NCBI GenBank assembly: GCA_023228225.1
Contig: JALOBO010000051.1
Location: 1-10,118, forward strand
Source of the DNA: Clostridia bacterium
GTDB taxonomy: Bacteria > Bacillota > Clostridia > Christensenellales > UBA1242
Length of the DNA: 10,118 nt
Direction: 5' to 3'
In this document: positions 6,253-10,118 of the stretch, in pieces
Position numbering within the stretch: position 1 is the first letter of the stretch
How the letters are laid out: each line of letters begins with the position of its first letter
The notes under the pieces: model-generated
Told to the model about the DNA's origin: nothing
Databases searched by the model: none
Seen by the model: the letters and a program-made list of their open reading frames with translations, nothing else
Made by a program: the position numbers and the translations under genes

Positions 6253-6483
6253 CTATTCCTTTCCGCAACAATTTTTAAATTTTTTGCCACTGCCACAAGG
6301 ACAAGGTGCATTTCTGCCAAGTTTTTTGTTATTATCTTTTTTGTATTGTTTTTTAATTTCGGTTATTTTTTGGTCTTGTTGCGTGATTTGATATGTGTGT
6401 TTTTCTTTTTTGTGTTTTTTAGCATTTTCAACAATACCCTTTTTAACGCTATCTAAAAACAAATTAGTTGTTAAATCTTGCAT
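6253..6483 (-). CDS. SEC-C motif protein 1
   Basis: 76 aa with a Lys-rich helical body and a C-terminal SEC-C zinc motif: [18 protein letters not shown], Cys61, 63, 72 and 73 as ligands. The motif is known from the end of SecA and from many unrelated proteins, where it binds zinc and often mediates protein contacts. The paralogue at 8408-8632 keeps the motif and the KK-Y-K-NN-KL run before it, while the N-terminal helices diverge. The ATG overlaps the end of the upstream gene by 20 nt and follows GGGGGAT. Stop is TAG, within the ribosome site of the AP2 gene. Role in this element unknown. Confidence 0.8.
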   Translation of the reverse strand: MQDLTTNLFLDSVKKGIVENAKKHKKEKHTYQITQQDQKITEIKKQYKKDNNKKLGRNAPCPCGSGKKFKNCCGKE

Positions 6484-6859
6484 TTATGTTATCCCCCATT
6501 TTAATATAATTTTCAACAATATTATTTATATGCTGTTCTTTATTATCAAGTTCAAAAAAGTTTATGTTTTCTTTTGTTATGAATATTAAGTCTTTGTTCG
6601 CATCTATATCTAAAAAATATGTTGTGTCATTGTCTTTGTTGTTATGTGTTATGAAAACTTTGATATTGTTTTTGTTTATTTTTTCAATATCATTGCCTTT
6701 GCTTTGTTTAAAGGTCGTACTGTACCCGATTATTTTTATATTTTTGATTTGCTTGTCTGTTATGTCATTGATTTTTATTGAAATATTGGTATCAATATCG
6801 CCAACATAAGAAGAATTATAATCAATGCTTACATCTTCTTTTTTAAATTTTATTTTCAT
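6464..6859 (-). CDS. 131-aa hypothetical protein
   Basis: ATG 6859 follows AAAAGGAGAAAATAA. The protein is Asn/Lys/Asp/Ile-rich and strand-like in its first half ([19 protein letters not shown], then [20 protein letters not shown]), which suggests a small beta-rich fold with a helical C-terminal end. It has no cysteines, signal or membrane segment. Length and a good ribosome site support it. The 20-nt overlap with SEC-C gene 1 indicates coupled translation. I do not recognise a family. Confidence 0.75.
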   Translation of the reverse strand: MKIKFKKEDVSIDYNSSYVGDIDTNISIKINDITDKQIKNIKIIGYSTTFKQSKGNDIEKINKNNIKVFITHNNKDNDTTYFLDIDANKDLIFITKENINFFELDNKEQHINNIVENYIKMGDNINARFNN

Positions 6860-6876
6860 TTATTTTCTCCTTTTTT

Positions 6877-7212
6877 TTAAACAAACATATTATCTATAAT
6901 TTTATCATAAGTGATAGAATAGTTTAAATCATATCTAGTTCTAAAATTATTTATGTTGCCAAATTCTAATATTGTGTTAATAAAAGCGTTCACAATGGAG
7001 TTAATGCTGTTATAGTCATTGCTAATATAAAAATCGTAAATTTCATCAATCAGCCACTCTTCTTGCTCTGGTGTTAATTTAGTTTTTTCAATATAGCAAG
7101 AATCAAATTCTTGTGCTATGCACATTTTGTAAAATTCAGTATGTCCTTTTTTGTTGGATTTTTTATCAAGTTCTGTTATAAGGTTTGTAAAGTTTTTCAA
7201 ATATTTATTCAT
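6877..7212 (-). CDS. 111-aa hypothetical helical protein
   Basis: I place the start at ATG 7212, which has AAGGAGAACACAA before it and overlaps the upstream TAA by 8 nt. An in-frame start at 7251 would add 13 basic residues (MKRKLKREKRRTQ) that lie fully inside the upstream gene and lack a ribosome site. The protein is helical and acidic, with LTPEQEEWLIDEIYDFYI in the middle and NSIVNAFINTILEFGN after it. Two cysteines (KMCIA, DSCYI) are separated too far for an evident metal site. Function unknown. Confidence 0.75.
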   Translation of the reverse strand: MNKYLKNFTNLITELDKKSNKKGHTEFYKMCIAQEFDSCYIEKTKLTPEQEEWLIDEIYDFYISNDYNSINSIVNAFINTILEFGNINNFRTRYDLNYSITYDKIIDNMFV

Positions 7213-7432
7213 TTGTGTTCTCCTTTTTTCTCTTTTCAATTTCCTCTTCAATTTGGTTTCTTGTTTCTGTTAGTTTGTCAAAATCATATATAGATAATTT
7301 TTTGTGTGATAAATCACAACCCCAGCAAGTGCTGTCGGTAAATCTTGCTATGGTTTCCGCTATTTTTTCATTTATGGTGGTTAATTTTTTTTGCAATGTT
7401 TCAATTTTATATTTTTTTATATCTTTTAGCAT
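7205..7432 (-). CDS. 75-aa coiled-coil-like protein with CWGC
   Basis: ATG 7432 follows GGGAGATATAAA at the end of the previous gene. Two charged helices (about 3-28 and 54-74, Glu/Lys-rich) flank a short central segment DSTCWGCDLSHKKLSIYDFD. The CxxC (Cys35, Cys38) may bind metal with a nearby His, or may be a simple turn. The helix-Cys-helix layout suggests a hairpin of two helices. Function unknown. Confidence 0.7.
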   Translation of the reverse strand: MLKDIKKYKIETLQKKLTTINEKIAETIARFTDSTCWGCDLSHKKLSIYDFDKLTETRNQIEEEIEKRKKENTNE

Positions 7433-7433
7433 T

Positions 7434-7637
7434 TTATATCTCCCTGTAAAAATAATCGTTTATTTGATTGTTATATTTTAATTGTCTAGTTAATTTTATA
7501 GTAATCCATTGTAGTTTTTTCAATTTGTTTAGTGTTCGCTTGTTTGTAAATATGTTGTTAAAATCCCCGCCGTTATCGTATTCAACATAAAATTCTTCTT
7601 TGTAAAAGTTTTTTGGTTTTGTTTTTATTATTTCCAT
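7434..7637 (-). CDS. 67-aa hypothetical protein
   Basis: ATG 7637 begins 1 nt after the TAA of the preceding gene and uses GGGGGAATTGG as ribosome site. The protein is basic and aromatic-rich: PKNFYKEEFYVEYDNGGDF, then NKRTLNKLKKLQWITIKLTR and a Tyr-rich end YFYREI. A small beta-strand/helix fold is likely. No motif is recognised. Coupling on both sides supports translation. Confidence 0.65.
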   Translation of the reverse strand: MEIIKTKPKNFYKEEFYVEYDNGGDFNNIFTNKRTLNKLKKLQWITIKLTRQLKYNNQINDYFYREI

Positions 7638-7638
7638 T

Positions 7639-8052
7639 TTACCAATTCCCCCTAAAATACATATTGCCTATTTTATTTATATCATATTCCTTGCATAGTT
7701 CTTCGTTTGTCATATTTTCAATGCTTGTTGTTATTCCTTGCCTTTCTTTTTCGGTTTCTGCAAATCCATTGCCAAAAGCAATGTCATCACAATATGTTGT
7801 CAAAATTTCTTGTGGAGTGTTACCAAAATCATAACTTTGGCAAAAATAATCAAAAAAACTTTCTTCGTTTTTCATACTTGCCAATAATTCAAGTTCGTTG
7901 TTATATTCTTTTTGTGTTATGCTTTCGGTGTCAATATAATCTAAATATTGCATATTTTCATCGTAAATTTTTGCCCTGCCTTTTTCTTCGCCTTTGTTAT
8001 ACTTTTCAACGAAAAAGTGTCCTTTAAAGTTTTTAAATTCAATTTTTTTCAT
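7639..8052 (-). CDS. 137-aa hypothetical protein
   Basis: ATG 8052 overlaps the upstream TGA (ATGA) with GGAGGAG ahead of it. The N-terminal quarter looks like strands (KIEFKNFKGHFFVEKYNKG, then RAKIYDENMQYLDYID), followed by helical segments with SFFDYFCQSYDFG and EILTTYCDDIAFG. Acidic, soluble, no transmembrane segment. The end MTNEELCKEYDINKIGNMYF continues to TAA. I recognise no family. Size and tight packing in the operon make it a confident gene of unknown role. Confidence 0.8.
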   Translation of the reverse strand: MKKIEFKNFKGHFFVEKYNKGEEKGRAKIYDENMQYLDYIDTESITQKEYNNELELLASMKNEESFFDYFCQSYDFGNTPQEILTTYCDDIAFGNGFAETEKERQGITTSIENMTNEELCKEYDINKIGNMYFRGNW

Positions 8053-8354
8053 TTTGCTTCTCCTCCAAAATTATAATTTTCCCATAATAAAAACCCGCTG
8101 TTGTTACGCCCGTTTTTTGATATTAAGTTATTTTCTATAAGTTCATTTTTAATTTTTAATAAAAATTTATAAGTTTCTTCTACATTTTGCATCCCAAAAC
8201 CATCATCGCCATTGTTTAAATATTGGCGAATAAACAGGTCTGCAAGCGTCCAATTTTCATCATTGACTATTTGATATTTCTCTTGTGAGTAGATTTTTCT
8301 TGTTTCTTTGTCTAAATTTTCTAATAATTTTGTTATTATTTGTTCTTTATTCAT
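8049..8354 (-). CDS. 101-aa hypothetical protein
   Basis: ATG 8354 follows AAAAGGAAAG, and hairpin H3 (8376-8392) sits just upstream. Helical N-terminal half (KEQIITKLLENLDKETRKIY), then WTLADLFIRQYLNNGDDGFG, with a Gly/Asn-rich end NGRNNSGFLLWENYNFGG. No cysteine motif or membrane segment. It overlaps the next gene by 4 nt. Unrecognised. Confidence 0.75.
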   Translation of the reverse strand: MNKEQIITKLLENLDKETRKIYSQEKYQIVNDENWTLADLFIRQYLNNGDDGFGMQNVEETYKFLLKIKNELIENNLISKNGRNNSGFLLWENYNFGGEAK

Positions 8355-8375
8355 TTTACTTTCCTTTTCAATCTG

Positions 8376-8392
8376 CTTGCTGTTAAGTCAAG
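8376..8392 (-). other. Hairpin H3 (CTTG/CAAG) ahead of a ribosome binding site
   Basis: On the transcript CTTG pairs with CAAG around ACTTAACAG, upstream of AAAAGGAAAG of the 101-aa gene. It lies in the short gap after SEC-C gene 2. It shares CTTGAC...GCAAGCAG with H1 and H2, and about 50 nt of alignable flank with H4. Confidence 0.45.
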
Positions 8393-8407
8393 GCTTATGA
8401 TTTTGTT

Positions 8408-8632
8408 TTATTCCCCGCAACAATTTTTGAATTTTTTACCACTTCCACAAGGGCAAAGGGCATTTCTTTCAAGTTTTGCATTGTTTTTTTGCTTGTAATC
8501 TTTTTTGATTGCTGTTATGTCTTTTTCGTGCTGTGTTTCGGTGTGTTTAATTTCATTTTTGTTATGCTTTATTCTATCGTTTACAATATCATTATAAACG
8601 CCTTTCAAAATTTCTTTTTCTAAATCTAGCAT
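8408..8632 (-). CDS. SEC-C motif protein 2
   Basis: 74 aa, paralogue of the protein at 6253-6483. The C-terminal SEC-C motif is [15 protein letters not shown] (Cys60, 62, 71, 72), and Ala-Leu replaces the more usual Ala-Pro before the first Cys. The N-terminal part is a charged helix (LEKEILKGVYNDIVNDRIKH). ATG 8632 lies inside the end of the 55-aa gene and follows AAAAGGGGC. Unlike copy 1, no AP2 gene follows. Instead 53 nt with hairpin H3 lead to the next gene. Zinc binding is expected from the motif. Partner unknown. Confidence 0.8.
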   Translation of the reverse strand: MLDLEKEILKGVYNDIVNDRIKHNKNEIKHTETQHEKDITAIKKDYKQKNNAKLERNALCPCGSGKKFKNCCGE

Positions 8633-8793
8633 TTTGCCCCCTTTTCTGTTATGCTAATTATGTCGCAAGCATCAATGTTTCTGTCCCATAAATAAGCATT
8701 ATATTTTTTTAGTGCCGAATTTTTGTTGCGTGCTGTTATAGTCAATTCGGTTTCGTAGCCATTTTGCAATAATTTGAATATAAATGTTTTCAT
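8626..8793 (-). CDS. 55-aa small protein with LWDRNID motif (paralogue B)
   Basis: ATG 8793 overlaps the TGA of the 91-aa gene (ATGA at 8790-8793) and follows CAGGGGGCAAT. The stop is TAG 8626-8628, overlapping the start of SEC-C gene 2. The sequence MKTFIFKLLQNGYETELTIT then ARNKNSALKKYNAYLWDRNI and DACDIISITEK aligns throughout with the 53-aa protein at 5164-5325. Exact fit between two coupled neighbours plus a second copy elsewhere makes it a firm coding call despite its size. Function unknown. Confidence 0.8.
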   Translation of the reverse strand: MKTFIFKLLQNGYETELTITARNKNSALKKYNAYLWDRNIDACDIISITEKGAKC

Positions 8794-9065
8794 ATTGCCC
8801 CCTGTAAAAAATTTTCTAATGTATCAAAAAAAACAATATCTTTGTAAGAACATTCATATTCGCTTTTATAAATTATTATTTTGTTTTTGGGGTTTAAGTG
8901 TTTGGCAAACAAAGAATGTCCCCATTTTTTTAAATCTTCATATTGGTTGCTCCAAAATTTTAGTTCTTTATTTATAACTGTTTTTAACTGTTTTTCTGTA
9001 TGCCTGAAAAAGTCTATTTGTTCGCCCTCTGGTGTTGTGATTTTTAATAAAAATGTTTGTTTCAT
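8790..9065 (-). CDS. 91-aa hypothetical protein (tandem paralogue 2)
   Basis: ATG 9065 has AGGAG 10 nt upstream, the AGGAG abutting hairpin H1. It begins QTFLLKITTPEGEQIDFFRH, then TEKQLKTVINKE and ends YKDIVFFDTLENFLQ. The copy at 9648-9923 differs at 13 of 91 residues, while the DNA shows many additional silent third-base changes, so both have been under selection as protein. The fold looks like strand-helix-strand, with NPKNKIIIYKSEYEC as a later strand. No known domain is recognised. The C-terminal three residues differ completely between copies. Confidence 0.8.
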   Translation of the reverse strand: MKQTFLLKITTPEGEQIDFFRHTEKQLKTVINKELKFWSNQYEDLKKWGHSLFAKHLNPKNKIIIYKSEYECSYKDIVFFDTLENFLQGAI

Positions 9066-9080
9066 ATTTTATAATCTCCT

Positions 9081-9107
9081 AACTGCTTGCCCTTTGTCAA
9101 GTCAGTT
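9081..9107 (-). other. Hairpin H1 (AACTG.CTTG / CAAGCAGTT) abutting AGGAG
   Basis: On the transcript AACTG-A-CTTG pairs with CAAG-CAGTT around ACAAAGGG: nine pairs with one bulged A. AGGAG of the 91-aa gene follows immediately (9080-9076). Compared with H2, U-A becomes C-G in the same pair (AACTG/CAGTT versus AACCG/CGGTT), a compensatory change that supports a real RNA stem. Confidence 0.6.
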
Positions 9108-9115
9108 TTTTTTGG

Positions 9116-9142
9116 TGCAACTTTTTTCGGTTGCTGTTATAG
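9116..9142 (-). repeat. ~27-nt leader element, copy E
   Basis: Transcript reading: ATAACAGCAACCG, AAAAAA, GTTGCA. GCAAC and GTTGC can pair around an A-rich loop. It lies 10 nt upstream of hairpin H1, between the 19-aa ORF and the 91-aa gene. Confidence 0.5.
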
Positions 9143-9149
9143 GTTTTTG

Positions 9150-9209
9150 TTATAAAAAGTTAGCCACTTTTAAGGTGGTTTGCTCTTTTTTAGCTTTTAC
9201 CTTTTCCAT
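9150..9209 (-). CDS. Possible 19-aa micro-ORF
   Basis: ATG 9209 follows TTAGGAGGAAAT, one of the strongest ribosome sites in the window, 14 nt after the TAA of the 61-aa gene. It encodes MEKVKAKKEQTTLKVANFL and stops at TAA 9150. It is too short to judge by composition. The CCAC/GTGG pairing inside it, followed by CTAACTTTTT, could instead be a weak terminator-like structure. It may be a remnant of a longer gene or a leader peptide for the downstream 91-aa gene. Confidence 0.35.
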   Translation of the reverse strand: MEKVKAKKEQTTLKVANFL

Positions 9210-9223
9210 ATTTCCTCCTAATT

Positions 9224-9409
9224 TTATTTATTATCAAGTCTTATGCTGTGTTTTTCAATATTGATTAAGTCAAAAATTTTAGCATTTCCAAAAGTTTTTT
9301 TATCTAATGTTTTAATTGCATTTGCTTGTGTTTTTGATAAAATTTTTATTGTTTGCTTTATCTCATCATTAAAAAATGTGTAAATATATGTATTCTTAAA
9401 ATCATTCAT
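9224..9409 (-). CDS. 61-aa hypothetical protein (NAKIFDL)
   Basis: ATG 9409 overlaps the TGA of an 11-codon upstream ORF (ATGA), with AAGGG 10 nt upstream. Strand-like start (KNTYIYTFFNDEIKQTIKIL), then QANAIKTLDKKTFGNAKIFD. The NAKIFD stretch and the preceding Ala-Ile helix recall the 64-aa protein at 5340-5534. It is the first full-size gene behind the promoter at 9524-9552. Unrecognised function. Confidence 0.65.
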   Translation of the reverse strand: MNDFKNTYIYTFFNDEIKQTIKILSKTQANAIKTLDKKTFGNAKIFDLINIEKHSIRLDNK

Positions 9410-9441
9410 AATCGTTTCCCTTTTTCAATTATTGTTTTCAT
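9406..9441 (-). CDS. Possible 11-aa leader peptide (MKTIIEKGKRL)
   Basis: ATG 9441 has AGGAG 9 nt upstream, directly after hairpin H2. The 11 codons end in TGA overlapping the ATG of the 61-aa gene. The initiation region is nearly identical to that of the 91-aa gene at 9065, but the coding part is not, so this may be a swapped-in short ORF or a residue of a lost gene. A coupling or leader role is inferred. Confidence 0.4.
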   Translation of the reverse strand: MKTIIEKGKRL

Positions 9442-9455
9442 TTTTTTAATCTCCT

Positions 9456-9482
9456 AACCGCTTGCCCTTTGTCAAGTCGGTT
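9456..9482 (-). other. Hairpin H2 (AACCG.CTTG / CAAGCGGTT) abutting AGGAG
   Basis: Same structure, loop (ACAAAGGG) and position as H1, with the stem pair changed from U-A to C-G. AGGAG lies at 9455-9451. The 5' side contains TTGACA, which would match a -35 box, but no good -10 lies 16-18 nt further on, so I favour an RNA role. Confidence 0.6.
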
Positions 9483-9493
9483 TGTAAAATTGC

Positions 9494-9520
9494 TTGCAAG
9501 TTTTTTGCTTTGCTGTTAAG
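9494..9520 (-). repeat. ~27-nt leader element, copy D
   Basis: Transcript reading: CTTAACAGCAAAG, CAAAAAA, CTTGCAA. GCAA-G can pair with C-TTGC. It begins at the predicted transcription start of the promoter 9524-9552, so it would form the first bases of the mRNA. Confidence 0.55.
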
Positions 9521-9537
9521 TGTATAATAGCACACTT
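9518..9537. promoter_or_regulatory. Candidate operator, AAGTGT-N8-ACACTT around the -10
   Basis: A perfect 6-bp inverted repeat with an 8-nt centre encloses the -10 hexamer of the promoter at 9524-9552. A dimeric repressor bound here would block transcription. No repressor gene is in the window. Confidence 0.4.
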
Positions 9538-9552
9538 TTTACAATTTGTCAA
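9524..9552 (-). promoter_or_regulatory. Near-consensus sigma-A promoter for the accessory operon
   Basis: Minus strand TTGACA (9552-9547), a 17-nt spacer, then TATTAT (9529-9524). Start near 9517, giving a leader of about 75 nt with element D and hairpin H2 before the first ATG. The 12 bases CTTGACAAATTG are identical to those of the helicase promoter. Confidence 0.85.
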
Positions 9553-9599
9553 GCAAAAACACATATTTTTTCAAAAATTGTGCTATTTTAATTTTTGGT

Positions 9600-9624
9600 C
9601 GAATTTTTTCGGTTTGCTGTTATG
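9600..9624 (-). repeat. ~27-nt leader element, copy C
   Basis: Transcript reading: CATAACAGCAAACCG, AAAAAATTCG. It lies 24 nt after the stop of the 91-aa gene and before the promoter. The 3' pairing arm is poorly kept in this copy. Confidence 0.4.
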
Positions 9625-9647
9625 CAGTTTTGTTTTGTTGCGTGGTA

Positions 9648-9923
9648 TTATTTGTCAACTTGTATAAAATTTTCTAATGTATCAAAAAAGACAATGTCTT
9701 TATAATAACATTCGTATTCGCTTTTATAGATTATTATTTTATTTTTTGGATTTAAGTGTTTAGCAAATAAAGAGCGTCCCCACTTTTCAAAATCCGCATA
9801 TTGATTTGCCCAGAATTTTTTTTCTTTGTTTATAACTGTTTTCAACTGTTTTTCTGTATGTCTAAAAAAGTCAATTTGTTCTCCCTCTGATGTTGTGATT
9901 TTTAATAAAAATGTTTGTTGCAT
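9648..9923 (-). CDS. 91-aa hypothetical protein (tandem paralogue 1)
   Basis: ATG 9923 follows AAAAAAAGGAGGTAAAAC, an excellent ribosome site. Sequence QTFLLKITTSEGEQIDFFRH, TEKQLKTVINKE, WANQYADFEKWGRSLFAKHL, NPKNKIIIYKSEYEC, YKDIVFFDTLENFIQ. It is the same length as the copy at 8790-9065 and aligns without gaps. Differences cluster at 35-50 and at the last three residues. It lies upstream of the strong promoter, so it must be transcribed from further up: only a weak promoter-like TATTAT is seen at 9991-9996. Unrecognised function. Confidence 0.8.
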   Translation of the reverse strand: MQQTFLLKITTSEGEQIDFFRHTEKQLKTVINKEKKFWANQYADFEKWGRSLFAKHLNPKNKIIIYKSEYECYYKDIVFFDTLENFIQVDK

Positions 9924-9945
9924 GTTTTACCTCCTTTTTTTCGTT

Positions 9946-9972
9946 CCAAGTTTTTTGATTTGCTGTTATGGG
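9946..9972 (-). repeat. ~27-nt leader element, copy B
   Basis: Transcript reading: CCCATAACAGCAAATC, AAAAAACTTGG. It ends 10 nt before the AAGGAGG of the 91-aa gene, so it lies in its 5' leader. The last pairing base differs from copies A and D. Confidence 0.5.
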
Positions 9973-10070
9973 ATTTTGCCCCCAAATTTTATAATATGAT
10001 AAAATAAAGCATATAATAAAAATCAATTTTGTTATATTTGTTTGCGTATTGTAATGATTGTAAAAAAGCC
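9973..10070 (-). other. AT-rich gap, possible weak promoter
   Basis: About 100 nt between elements A and B with no ORF of note. TATTAT at 9996-9991 could be a -10, but the matching -35 (TTATTA at 10019-10014) is poor. A GGGGGC run follows near 9976-9984. I see no clear terminator. Confidence 0.25.
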
Positions 10071-10099
10071 TTGCAAGTTTTTCAGTTTGCTGTTATGGG
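10071..10099 (-). repeat. ~27-nt leader element, copy A
   Basis: Transcript reading: CCCATAACAGCAAACTG, AAAAACTTGCAAGG. GCAA and TTGC can pair. In one frame the TAA inside ATAACAGC would end an upstream gene with ...LKEYLNP, but only eight codons are visible, so no CDS is called. Confidence 0.5.
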
Positions 10100-10118
10100 T
10101 TAAGGTATTCTTTTAAAA

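Noticed and set aside
6246..6320. Longer start for the AP2 gene
   Set aside because: The extra 25 residues are the SEC-C motif of the upstream gene read in another frame. ATG 6245 has its own ribosome site.
9081..9107. TTGACA within H1 and H2 as promoter -35 boxes
   Set aside because: At 16-18 nt the -10 candidates match poorly, and a start there would fall at or after the ribosome site. The compensatory stem change favours an RNA structure.
9160..9185. Rho-independent terminator (CCAC/GTGG then CTAACTTTTT)
   Set aside because: Only four base pairs with a 7-nt loop, and the U-run does not abut the stem.
263..9264. Plus-strand ORFs of 60-138 codons across the window
   Set aside because: They lie opposite supported minus-strand genes, are rich in Phe/Leu/Ile/Ser as expected for the reverse of Lys/Asn/Glu codons, and lack good ribosome sites and motifs.
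9116..10099. CRISPR array
   Set aside because: The repeated element has irregular spacing, is degenerate, and encloses genes and a promoter rather than uniform spacers. No cas gene is present.

Overview
The window looks like the early or replication region of a tailed-phage-type element (free phage or prophage) of a very AT-rich Firmicute-like host. The evidence is gene content plus layout: strong AGGAG-type ribosome binding sites, stops overlapping starts (ATGA), and long runs of tiny genes with almost no intergenic DNA. Every supported gene lies on the minus strand, so transcription runs from high to low coordinates. TGA closes several ORFs (2679, 2134, 8049, 8790), so this is not a TGA=Trp mollicute code. 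TAG also closes several ORFs (4360, 5736, 6253, 8626).

Region 1 (10118 to about 8350, upstream end of the transcript) is an accessory block of small genes. It holds two 91-aa paralogues (9648-9923 and 8790-9065), a 61-aa gene behind an 11-residue leader ORF, a 55-aa gene and a SEC-C zinc-motif gene. Between them are a near-consensus promoter (9524-9552), five copies of a degenerate ~27-nt element (AACAGCAA...AAAAA...TTGC) and a family of short hairpins set just ahead of Shine-Dalgarno sites. Region 2 (8354 to 6464) is a tightly packed, overlapping series of six unrecognised small genes. Region 3 (6483 to 4360) repeats the flavour of region 1: a second SEC-C gene, an AP2-domain mobile-type gene, a paralogue of the 55-aa gene, a weak paralogue of the 61-aa gene, two further small genes, a 191-aa phage-type hypothetical and a 31-aa single-pass membrane peptide.

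Region 4 (4351 to 1898) carries DNA modification genes. One is a beta-order (DPPY ... FSGSG) DNA methyltransferase of 514 codons, interrupted by one in-frame TAG where Trp would be expected. Next come a 41-aa Cys-rich protein, a second NPPF-type phage methyltransferase and a 79-aa coiled-coil protein. Region 5 (1849 to 1) has its own near-perfect promoter. It encodes a DnaB-like RecA-fold helicase with an SSB-like acidic C-terminus, a CHC2 zinc-finger primase-type protein without TOPRIM, and the start of a second Cys-rich protein that runs off the window.

In combination, helicase plus CHC2 protein suggest replication initiation or priming, and the methyltransferases suggest modification of the element's own DNA against host restriction. 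The most notable material is the duplicated small-gene block with its recurring RNA-like elements. The most notable single base is the amber codon in the methyltransferase. All functions are inferred from reading motifs by eye; no database search was possible.
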